A stretch of DNA of 64,000 nucleotides from Symbiodinium natans (Eukaryota; Sar; Dinophyceae; Suessiales; Symbiodiniaceae). This document shows, piece by piece, positions 49,503-58,299 of this stretch. The DNA lies in the NCBI GenBank assembly GCA_905221605.1, contig CAJNDS010002468.1:1172501-1236500 (forward strand), read 5' to 3'. A model generated the notes under the pieces. It saw nothing but the letters and a program-made list of their open reading frames with translations. It had not been told where the DNA came from and did not search any database. How positions within the stretch are numbered: the first letter of the stretch is position 1; the number at the start of each line of letters is the position of its first letter. The position numbers and the translations under genes are program-made.

Positions 49503-50568
49503 CTACCCATCCATACCGAAGCGTTCAAAGAGACCCAGAGGTGAGAATCGTCTTCTAGCACCTCACACACACTTTGAATTTCAATTGGGTCTAGTCTTAA
49601 CAAGTAAGAACCATCTGCAACAGCAAAAAGGCCAGAATAGGATTGGTCTTTCCTACCTGGATTTTCCCAAGTACGCTACTGTCATACCAATTACGAGCAA
49701 AGAGCTGCCGAAGATGTTGGTGGGAACATGGTCCTAATATTTAGGGTACCCAAAGAGGGTTTAGGGTTTTGGACTCAGGAAACTTCAGGAAACTTGAGGG
49801 CTGACCATGTAGGTTCTGCCATGCCTCCCGAACTAATGAAAGGACTACAAAAAGCTTGGTAGCCCAGTGCTACCCGCTTCAAGGTTCCTGATAAAGTAAC
49901 CAACCAAAACCAGGGTGCCCTTACTTTAATATAGTTACTGGGCTACCAAGAAAATAATCCAAGATGTTTTTTCAGTGACGAGAAAGGGGAGCTTGTATAT
50001 TGAACCAGAGGAGCACCCCAAAGAGATGAAAAAGTTTCTCAGTGGACGGCTGAATATTCTTGAGACATTCTTAACATGGAGTAGTAAAATGGCGCCATCA
50101 GCTACACATGGCCCCATGAAATAGAAGTAGGGGTATATTAAAATCATGCGTTAAAAGGGTGGTAGTGAAAAAGCAGTCTAGGAGGTTGGTAAGGATAAAC
50201 CCCAAACCCTAAACCCTAATGGAAGGTACTTGTGGTGCTGGTGTTTTGGAAAGATTGTTCAGGGTGCTTCCGGTTTTGGGATGGTTTGGATCTTGGTTTG
50301 TGGCTCGTGGGGATCGTCGTTTTGCTTTGAGGTTGTGCTGTGGGTTATGGGTATCGTTTTTTGCATTGTTTTTTGGCCGGGGTGCTTTGCGTATTGCATG
50401 GGACGGGTCGATTTCGTAGGCAGGTTGAGAATTGGGTTAAAAGGTTAGCCTATGTTTGCTCTTAAAACCCTACTTGTGAGTGCCCATGGTTTCGGCTTTC
50501 GGTTTTAGCGTTTAGGGTTTAGGGTCTTGAGGCAGTAGAAAACCTTGTTCAAGAAACGCCTCCCACAG
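49503..50568 (+). other. E-F intron of unit 2
   Basis: 49641-49737 is open in two protein-like frames (one with FLPGFSQVRYCHTNYEQRAA), not assigned. 50219-50450 is a G/T-rich tract with hydrophobic open frames, also not called. Confidence 0.35.
49855..49951 (+). mobile_element. MITE family 4, representative
   Basis: CTTGGTAGCCCAGTGCTACC at the left and TAGTTACTGGGCTACCAAG at the right, perfect over the outer 13 bases. Interior CCTGATAAAGTAACCAACC. Also at 42048 and 11966. Confidence 0.9.
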
Positions 50569-50638
50569 GCTGACCTTTGCATACCGGTGCAGACGTATCT
50601 CTCCGATCAGGCTACACTCACCTACTGTGGCTCGGAAG
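50569..50638 (+). CDS. Cys-module gene, unit 2 exon F
   Basis: CTCCCACAG acceptor, 23 codons plus 1 nt (70 nt): ADLCIPVQTYLSDQATLTYC, GSE; GA donor (G|GAGTTG), the same unusual donor as unit 1. Confidence 0.62.
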
Positions 50639-51136
50639 GAGTTGATGTTCAGGGTTTAGAGTTTCGGGTTTAGGGTTTTCAAAAGCACCCTTAAACCTGC
50701 AAACAAACCACATACCGGCTCCAACCAGTCCTTTGCAGAGGCTCGCTGACCCTGTGGCAGAACCATGGCCCAAGCCCGGAGATGTGTAAATGGGGATTAG
50801 GGTTACCTCGTAGCCTTCGACTTCACAAAGACGTCGATATCTTGACCCCACAACCCGAAACGCCCCAAATCCGAGACACCCCGCCTGATCCGCCCCCCAG
50901 ACCCGGGTTTTCTAGGAGTGCTGCTTCTCTGGTCGACGATTTGTTGGTTCATCGTTCGTTTTACAGAAGCGGCCATGAAAGCTGTGTAAAGCTGGACGTG
51001 CATTAGGGTTTAGGGTTTAGGGTTTAGCTTTAGGCGCCGACTGCCGCCGGCCCCCAAAGGCTTTAGGCAGGTGTCGTTACCTAAACCCTAAGCCCTGAAA
51101 CCCTTAAATTCCTCAACCCATGCTTGGGGCATCCAG
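50639..51136 (+). other. F-G intron of unit 2
   Basis: Contains a frame 50782-51006 with SRSAASLVDDLLVHRSFYRS, possibly an exon, and CCCTAAA/TTTAGGG relics. Confidence 0.35.
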
Positions 51137-51177
51137 GTCCCAGCCTGAGTAACAACGGCGAGGATCGCAGCCACAAC
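51137..51177 (+). CDS. Cys-module gene, unit 2 exon G
   Basis: CATCCAG acceptor, 2 nt plus 13 codons: PSLSNNGEDRSHN; GC donor, phase 0. Identities with unit 1: S-L-S-x-N-x-E-D-R-S. Confidence 0.6.
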
Positions 51178-51377
51178 GCCAAGGCGGGCTGGGACGTTGG
51201 CGGGGGGACGGGTGGGAGAGGGGGGCGCCCCGTAGGGGACGATGGAGTTCGCGGTGCTCATGTCGGGCTTGAGGGGCGTTTTGGACGGCCTCCCACTTCT
51301 AAGCGTGTTTTTTGAGTGAAGAGCTCGCGGTTTGGGGTTTGGGCTTTGGGGTTAGGGTTTGGCTTTGGGGTTAGGGT

Positions 51378-51713
51378 TTGCTGTTACTGGGCGTAGATGC
51401 TGTGAAGGTTAGGATGCAGCAGAGGCTCGAAAGCCTCGTCGGGTGCGAAGGGCAGCTCTGGCCCGATTGTGGAAGGCCATCTAAAAGAAGCCACCCTAAC
51501 TTATTCCTTCTAGAGCTTAGGCCTAACCTCAGGACAATTGCTCCCAGCGCGTTTTTGAGGAAAATTGGACGTTTTGAGCACCCGCCGGCCAGAGGCCCTA
51601 TGGTCCTTGCTGCGGCGAGGGGTCCGGGTCCCCCCTGGCCTGGGGCCTTGGGGTACAGGCTGAACCTTGTAGCAAGCATCCGCGTCGCTGCACGAAGCCA
51701 TGTGTCCATGTCG
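51378..51713 (+). CDS. Exon-like ORF with a GTAAGA donor
   Basis: The frame DAVKVRMQQRLESLVGCEGQ ... ALGYRLNLVASIRVAARSHV, SMS ends in phase 0 at a consensus donor GTAAGA (51714). It is not part of the repeated module. Start uncertain. Confidence 0.38.
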
Positions 51714-51734
51714 GTAAGATGTACCCAAAGGCTC

Positions 51735-51838
51735 CAAGACCCCTTAATTAAAGAATATTCCTTAAACCATATAGGGAACCCAATTAACCTTTGAGGAGTC
51801 TTCCTGAATCAAGGGAAACTGGAGTCTCCGGGGAACTA
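51735..51838 (+). mobile_element. MITE family 8 copy
   Basis: CTCCAAGACCCCTTAATTAA to AGGGAAACTGGAGTCTCCGG. Confidence 0.7.
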
Positions 51839-51925
51839 GAAGTTTGACAACAAGTCCGACTGTGGGCGCTAACTGCATCGCGTCTAGCTCCACAGCTGAT
51901 GCCGGCCAACCTACGCAGAGCACCC

Positions 51926-52020
51926 TTTAGGGTTTAGGGTTTAGGGTTTAGGGTTTAGGGTTTACGGCTTAGGGTTTAGGGTTTAGGGTTTAGGGTTTAG
52001 GGGGCCTTAAACCCTAAACC
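51926..52020 (+). repeat. (TTTAGGG)n array followed by CCCTTAAACC units
   Basis: Eleven or so heptamers, then the opposite orientation (52007-52075), so G-rich and C-rich blocks face each other. Confidence 0.95.
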
Positions 52021-52075
52021 GGTACCCTTAAACCCTAATTAAACCCGTACCCTTAAACCCTAAACTCCTAAACCC

Positions 52076-52871
52076 CAAGCACCGACTGCAAAGACTGTGT
52101 TCTGAATCCCGGCCGGTCGTTTGAAGCATCACATCGCTCTCCAAGGGCCTCTACTTTCAGGTTCATGGGTACTTGTACTTATAAACAGCGCAAAAAAGGA
52201 TATAACACCAGTTGCCCTACTTATCCCCCCACTTCTAAGCACGCATGAATCCGCATGAACTAAGCCGCCCCCGAAAGGCATGCAACAGCGCCAACACCTG
52301 GAAGGCCGAACCCTTCTTCCTTGCTCCCTTGGATGGGAGAGGGCGGAGGGTTTAGGGTTTAGGGTTTTCGGGTCGTGGGGGGGAAAGGGGGGGGGAGGGT
52401 GAAATACAGAGAGGAGCGGGGGAGGGGGGGCCGGGGGGGCAAGGAAGGGCGGAAGGGGAGAAGAGGGGGGAGTAAGCCTTAAACCTGAAATCGGTTTTTG
52501 AAAGCATGCCTTCTTAACTGGGTTTTGGAGTACTATACTTTGGTGCCTTTTGTTGGTTCTGGCTCTATAGCTACTTATACCTGAAGCCGTTTTTACTTTA
52601 TTCCCAGGGTCTACTCCAACGAAGGGCGAAGCCTAAACCCTAAACCCTAGAAACTGGCAAATGTTGGCACCATGTGGAAGAGGTCAAGGGGTTGGTGGTC
52701 TCCTTTAACCTGGGGGTCGTTTCATGGGCCCTTTGTTTGGCCCCTAACCTCCTTTAAAGGTAAGGGCATCTACTTTGTATAGGGTATATAAGGGGTGCCC
52801 TTTCAAGCGCCCATACTAAGGGACCATGAAACTACCCTTAGATTTCATTAAAGTCAACGCACCATCCGCAG
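52076..52871 (+). other. G-C intron before unit 3
   Basis: Family 2 copy (52152-52258), G/A-rich tract (52375-52470), family 10 copy (52718-52853). 52279-52345 (MQQRQHLEGRTLLPCSLGWE) is a weak exon candidate. Confidence 0.4.
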
Positions 52872-52897
52872 GTCCACAAGGCCCTTGCCAACAAGAT
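52872..52897 (+). CDS. Cys-module gene, unit 3 exon C
   Basis: ATCCGCAG acceptor, phase 0, VHKALANK plus AT; GC donor. Confidence 0.5.
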
Positions 52898-53070
52898 GCT
52901 GCTTGCCTTGAAGTTGGGGGAGGATCCCCCTATTTCTAGCAGTCCTTAGTAGGGATTACAATACGGGGGAGCATCCCAGCCTTGAAGCTTCAAAGCAGTG
53001 GAGTGCTCGAAACTCTGAGAAACGAAACGCTGCACCCGGAACCCTCAGCCCTAAGCTACTCCGCCGTCAT

Positions 53071-53156
53071 CCCTAAACCCTAAACCCTAAACCCTAAACC
53101 CTAAACCCTAAACCCTAAACCCTAAACCCTAAACCCTAAACCCTAAACCCTAGACC
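53071..53156 (-). repeat. (CCCTAAA)n array
   Basis: Twelve heptamers ending nine bases before exon A of unit 3. Confidence 0.98.
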
Positions 53157-53165
53157 CTGTCTGAG

Positions 53166-53217
53166 GTACCACCACTGTGGAGCTTGGTGTCTCTGGGACT
53201 TCGACCATCCTGACAAG
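53166..53217 (+). CDS. Cys-module gene, unit 3 exon A
   Basis: GTCTGAG acceptor, 1 nt plus 17 codons: YHHCGAWCLWDFDHPDK; GT donor, phase 0. Confidence 0.62.
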
Positions 53218-53257
53218 GTCTCCCAAGCCCACGGGGCTTCGGGTTTCTTTTCGGGTT

Positions 53258-53347
53258 TAGGGTTTAGGGTTTAGGGTTTAGGGTTTAGGGTTTAGGGTTT
53301 AGGGTTTAGGGTTTAGGGTTTAGGGTTTTTGGGTTTAGGGTTTAGGG
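53258..53347 (+). repeat. (TTTAGGG)n array
   Basis: Twelve heptamers, 40 bp after exon A of unit 3; with 53071 it brackets this exon in opposite orientation. Confidence 0.97.
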
Positions 53348-54250
53348 GGGGCGGTTGGGGGTTCAAGAGTTCGGGTCTTAGGGCTTTGGAGTTTGGGTTT
53401 GGGTTTCGACTGCAGGTTCAGATTTGGGTGACAGGGGCTGTGGGGGTTGATGGTGTCGGGCAAAGAGCCTCCGAGAATCCAGGGCGTTTGTCCCGTGCGA
53501 TGAGCCCCTGAACCCCCTAAACCCTATAAACCTCTAAACCCGAGACCCCTAAACCCTAAGCCCTAACCCTAAACCCAGCTCCTTCATGGTCTAGCCTGAG
53601 TCCTGGAAGCCGGGTGAAGCGCACACACTTGGTGTGAGCAAGTCGCGTTTCCAACTATTGCTTGTCTACATAAGGTTGCGACCAGTCTACAAGAGCTTGA
53701 AGGCTCATCCATACTGCCCGTTTTAAATGAGCCCTGCCTAAGTATGCATACTAGAACCACTCAACTTGCACATTCTAATAATTCACTGGGCCAACGATGA
53801 CTCCATGTGATACTTTCAGGAACCCTGCCATGAAGCTTGGTCTTCACGTGCTTGGACCTCGTGGCTCGGGCCAAGTCTACGAATCTAGGTAGGGTCTTGG
53901 GATGGGCTGACACACGATCCCAGAGAGTTTGAATCTGCCTTTGCAGAGTGCTCTTTACTTAACAGGGCACCAGAAAGAAAGCTTACTGCCGACAGTGTCC
54001 ATTCATGCAAATGTAAGTATACATCAAGACAAGATGTAGACAGATAGAGGTCATGCAGGCTTTGAGGCGGTGAGGGCTTCAACGTCGAGACCGCCAGCAG
54101 GAAGGCGCAATCTCAGAGCCACGTGCGCCGGCCCCAGAACATGCCCCAATGCCATGGTCACATGACAGGACGTGTAAGAGGCTGGCATGCCGGGGGACCT
54201 AATGTGGCCAGGGAGTCGGGTGGGCTTCAAGCCCGAGCAGCTCGTCAGAA
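53348..54250 (+). other. Upstream region of the PPR gene
   Basis: No TATA or other promoter motif recognised. 53831-53893 (MKLGLHVLGPRGSGQVYESR) is a short open frame. The PPR frame has a stop at 54200-54202. Confidence 0.4.
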
Positions 54251-55835
54251 ATGCGTCCGACACACGGCGACAAGGGGTCAAGATCTGCCTGGCAGAAAGG
54301 ACTTCAGGAGCTCTACAGATCGGAAGCTGCACCAAGCGTTGTCAGTGTCTCCGCGTCTATCAGCACCGTGGGCAAAGCAGGGAACTGGCCGGCTGCTCTG
54401 TGGTTGTTCAGTCAAATGCGCCAGGCGAGAACACAGGCCAACTACGTCAGCTTTGGGGCAGCCATCAGCACGGAGAAGAGGTGGCCAGAAGCGCTACAGC
54501 TTCTCTCTAGCATGTTGACATTCGCTTTGACGCCCAGCACAATCTGCATCAATGCAGCCATCAGCTCTGTTAAGCTTGGTGACTGGCAAGGTGCCCTAGA
54601 GCTGCTCTCCGACATGCAACTGGGCAGCATCCGACCTACGACCATCACCATGAACGCAGCCTTGAATGCATGCGGAAGTGCTGGACAATGGCCGGCTGTG
54701 CTTGACTTGCTCTTACAGGTGCCTGCTGACAAACTGCTCCCAGATGCAGTTTCTTTCAACACCGCCATCTCTGCAGCGGGATGTGCAAGCCTCTGGCATT
54801 TTGCAGTGTACTTGACCCGACGCATGCATGCGGCACACGTCTCACCGGACACGATCAGCATCAACGCTGCCCTCGGCGCTTCTCAGAAGGCCGGGCGCTG
54901 GGAGCAGGTCTTCAGCATGTTGGCCAGCATGCCCACACGAAGGCTTTATCCAGACATCGTGAGCAGCACGTCTACACTTGGGAGCACACAGGGCGAAGCT
55001 TGGCAGGAAACCCTGGGCTTGCTGCTGCACATGGCACGGGTTGCGATCTTGTCGAACGTCATCACCTTCAACGTCATTGCGACGTCCATGAGCCTTGCTG
55101 GCCAGTGGAAAATAGTCTTACAGCAACTGCCAGACATGCGAGCGGTACAAGTTGTACCGGACAGCTCCAGCTTCACAAATATCATGCGCACATATTCCGA
55201 CTGCGGGCTTTGGCAAACATCCTGCAGGGTGCTTGTGGACCTGGCGGCGGCCAAAGTACCTGTCACGGCAGGCATGCTGAGTCTTGCGGTGTCTGCATGT
55301 GGGCTCGATGGCGCAGATCTCCAGTGGAGGCTTGCTCTACAGCTGCTCTCAGATCTCACGCAAGGCACAACTAGGGTCGACCTCGCTTGCATTACAACTG
55401 TCATGGCTTGCTGTGAGAAGGGCTCTCAGTGGCAGAGGGCACTCCACCTCTTCATGGAACTCCGTGATTCTTTGGCCAAGCTAAACGAAATCTGCTTCGG
55501 TGCTGCAATCAGCGCCTGTTCCAAGGGAGGTCTCTGGCAAGTGGCACTTCAACACCTCAGCAACATGGCTGGTGCTCTGACCCGGCCCAATGCTGTTTGC
55601 TTCAATTCTGCAATTGCTGCTTGCGAAGTGGGCAGAGAGTGGAGCGCAGCACTCACCTTGCTCTCAGGAATGTCTGCTACAAGCCCGGTTCCAGATGCGA
55701 TCAGCTTCAGCACCAGCGTCAGCGCCTGTGAGAAGTGCTTGCGGTGGGAATCGGCCCTTGGGCTTTCGATGTCGGCCGGGCTCAGGGCCGATGTCGTGAG
55801 CGCCAGCGCCGCCATCAGCGCGGCCGGCAACCGAG
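54251..55835 (+). CDS. Pentatricopeptide repeat (PPR) protein, exon 1
   Basis: ATG 54251 is the first in-frame Met after a stop at 54200-54202; 528 codons plus 1 nt. PPR proteins bind RNA as a superhelix of 35-residue helical hairpins and in dinoflagellates are expected in plastid or mitochondrial RNA processing. Tandem motifs run through the whole frame, for example NYVSFGAAISTEKRWPEALQ, DAVSFNTAISAAGCASLWHF and NAVCFNSAIAACEVGREWSA. The recognisable core is x-x-S-F-x-x-A-I-S-A-x-x-x-x-x-x-W-x-x-A-L-x-L-L-S-x-M. No transit peptide is obvious, so the start could be in another upstream exon. It lies inside the A-B intron of the third cysteine module, same strand. Confidence 0.88.
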
Positions 55836-55952
55836 GTGGAGGGGGGTTTACGCAAATGGGGCCAGGGGGGGGGGGGACCCCCCAAATAGTATAGGACTCC
55901 CTTACCATGAGGACCCCGATAAGGTACCCCCGAACATTCGTAAACCCCACAG
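55836..55952 (+). mobile_element. Introner: family 1 MITE forming a GT-AG intron in the PPR gene
   Basis: Sequence CGAG|GTGGAGGGGGG-TTTACG ... TTCGTAAACCCCACAG|GTATG. The inverted termini GGGTTTACG/CGTAAACCC enclose the family 1 interior (AAATAGTATAGG, GATAAGGTACCCC). AGGT stands at both exon-intron borders, as a target duplication would. Removing exactly these 117 bp joins ISAAGNRG to MWHLASQF in frame and restores a 35-residue PPR motif without gap. Confidence 0.85.
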
Positions 55953-56440
55953 GTATGTGGCACCTCGCCTCGCAGTTCTTCTACGACATGTCTGCCTCGG
56001 AAGCCCAACCCAATCTCGTCACCTACAGCGCGGTCATCAGCGCCTTCGCAGCGCAAGGTCAATGGCAAGCAGCCTTGAGCCCTTTTTTAGATCACATGCG
56101 GCGGGCACAGCTTTTGCCAAGTGAGATCATCTTCAGCACCGGGATGCTTGCTGCGTGCAGGGCTGTGGAGTGGACCCGGGCGCTTCAGATGTTGTCTGCC
56201 GCGTCTATAGCTGGACTCGAGCTAACCACCATAAGCTTCAACACGGGTATCAGTGCTTGCGACGAGGCCGGACGCTGGAAGGATGCACTCTGCCTTCTGT
56301 ACAACATGGAGACCGCGCAGGTGAGCGAGATCAGCTTCAATGCTGCTATCAGCGCTTGCAACTTCTTGCGCTCAGGGCCGAAACTGCGTGGAAGGCAGAG
56401 AGAATGCCTCTGCAAGCCTCCCCACCCCTTTGCGCTCTAG
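55953..56440 (+). CDS. PPR protein, exon 2
   Basis: Completes the split Gly codon, then MWHLASQFFYDMSASEAQPN and four to five further PPR motifs (NLVTYSAVISAFAAQGQWQA, TISFNTGISACDEAGRWKDA) to TAG 56438-56440, giving about 690 residues in all. The last motif breaks off after SFNAAISACN; the following residues are unlike PPR, while another frame continues AETAWKAERMPLQA, so the natural end may be lost through a frameshift or a further intron. Confidence 0.85.
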
Positions 56441-57313
56441 GTGCATGTGTTGGTAACCGGGGAGGGCTCTTTAAGCCATTTAGGCTTCAACTCTTCGTCA
56501 AGGACACCCAGAGGTAGCAAAGGGGCGCCCCTAATTTAGGACACCTCCCATATGTAATAGAGGGAACTAAAGACATGAAACCTGGAGCCTTGAACTCACC
56601 GGGAGATGGTGAATTCAGCTCGGCGGCGATCGCTTCTGTTTGATTGGCTGGAATGAGCGCAGTGCCTTTCTTGCAAGCTACTTGAAGGTTCAGGGGTACT
56701 TAAGAGTAGGGTTTTGAGTACCGTAAAGACGGTTCGAACCATAGTTACCCTACTTTACAACCCTGTTTTATATCTACTCACGAACCTCCAAGCTACTTCC
56801 CCACTCACGGATGCAACATGCATGGATTGGGGTCAGGGAGTCACCCATCAGGCCCAAACCAGCCCAAATAAGCCCACAACAAGCCTTAATCAGGGAATGC
56901 CTTGCGCGCATTCTCTCTTTGTGTGTGTTTTTGCTGGGTTTCTGAGTATTGCCAAACGGTTGTAGTGATTGTTTGTGCTTTCGGGAGGCATCCGGGTGTA
57001 CAGGGACAAGGTGTTAAAACCTGAGGTCTGCTTGATTTTTGACTGGGCTACCCCCATTTCCACAAGAACGGGTTCTGTTGCCTTCTTTATTCCGAGATGG
57101 CTGGGGAAGCTACAGGGCATTAGGTCTCGGGCCAACTCATGCAACCTCGCGCAAGTCCCTGGTGCCCATGTGCCTAAGGGTTCCTTCTATCTTCTAGAAC
57201 AGAGAGCTCAAGAAGGACTACTTGGACGGGGAACGATGCCCTAAACCCTAAACACTAAACCCTAAACCCTAACCCCCAATCCCTAACCCCTAACCCCTGA
57301 ACCCTACGTGCAG
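56441..57313 (+). other. PPR 3' flank within the A-B intron of unit 3
   Basis: Family 2 copy at 56680-56792. CCCTAAA/CCCTAAC run at 57240-57303 leads into exon B. 56969-57244 is an open frame without support. Confidence 0.4.
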
Positions 57314-57359
57314 GTGTCGTATCATTGGAACAGCGCGAAGAAGTGCTGGGAGGAAGGAG
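57314..57359 (+). CDS. Cys-module gene, unit 3 exon B
   Basis: ACGTGCAG acceptor, VSYHWNSAKKCWEEG plus 1 nt; GC donor (G|GCAGG) in phase 1, at the same position where units 1 and 2 use GT. Confidence 0.6.
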
Positions 57360-58299
57360 GCAGGTCTGTCAGGGCTTTGAGCTGCAGGGTTCAGGCTGGC
57401 TTTAGGGTTTGGGTTTAGGATTTGGGGTTTGGGGTTCCCGTATGTACTTGGAGTATGACTGGGGGGTACAGGATGACCTGAAGATGTTTCAGGCTCCAGG
57501 ATGGGCGGCTTTGGGGTTACGGCCCAACAGTTTCCCTCCCCTCCCCACGCCCCAATCCAGTCCGAGCTGCTTGAGGCCTACCTGTAAGCCTGAGCTTAGG
57601 GTTTTGGGGTTTTGGGTTTAGGGTTTAGGGTTTAGGGTTTAGGGCTTTTCATCAGAGATACTGCACAACTCGGAGGAAGCCTAAACCCAGTAAACCCTAA
57701 ACCCATGAGACTCTAAAGGGCAGTGGACTTCAAGGCCTTGTGGTTAAGGTTTCCGGGTTTCAGGAGTTTACCCTAAACCTAGTTTTTATATACCCTAAGC
57801 CCTCAAACCCAAAACTCTAAACACAAAACCTTAACCCCAAAACTCCCCAAAACCCCTAAACCTGTACCTAAACCCTAAACACTCAACCCTCACAACCAAA
57901 ATAGGGTCTAAGCTGTGTATATCGTGTGGAGAACTTGGAAGGATTCACTTGGACGTTTATGGGGTTTAGGGTTTAGGGTTTAGGGTTTAGGGTTTAGGGT
58001 TTAGGGTTTAGGGTTTAGGGTTTAGGGTTTAGGGTTTAGGGTTTAGAGCACTTCTAAGTAGGGTCACAAGTAGTGTAACGATGGTTATAACCTGTTTTAG
58101 TGTACTTGCAACCTACTTCTACGTACACATGAACCTTCAAGTATATCTTTGACGCATGAACCTTGCAAGTATAGTTTTGAGTGTTTCAAGGAGGCCTTTG
58201 AACGTAATTGGGCGCAGGATCAAATTTGCATAGGCAGGTGGATGGACAGATCCGAAACTGCAAGAGCGAAGGCCGAAGCGCCGAATCTCAACTCGTATC
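57360..58299 (+). other. Upstream part of the B-E intron of unit 3
   Basis: TTTAGGG arrays (57612-57645, 57961-58047), CCCTAAA relics and a family 2 copy (58050-58142). An open frame 58149-58364 (HEPCKYSFECFKEAFERNWA) precedes the PPR-Smr gene in a different frame and may be a 5' exon. A short SELLEAYL frame before GTAAGC (57580) could be another exon. Confidence 0.4.
57961..58047 (+). repeat. (TTTAGGG)n array
   Basis: Twelve perfect heptamers. Confidence 0.98.

Noticed and set aside
54442-55404. Minus-strand frames (140 and 152 codons) opposite the PPR gene
   Set aside because: Shadows of GC-rich coding sequence with no domain.
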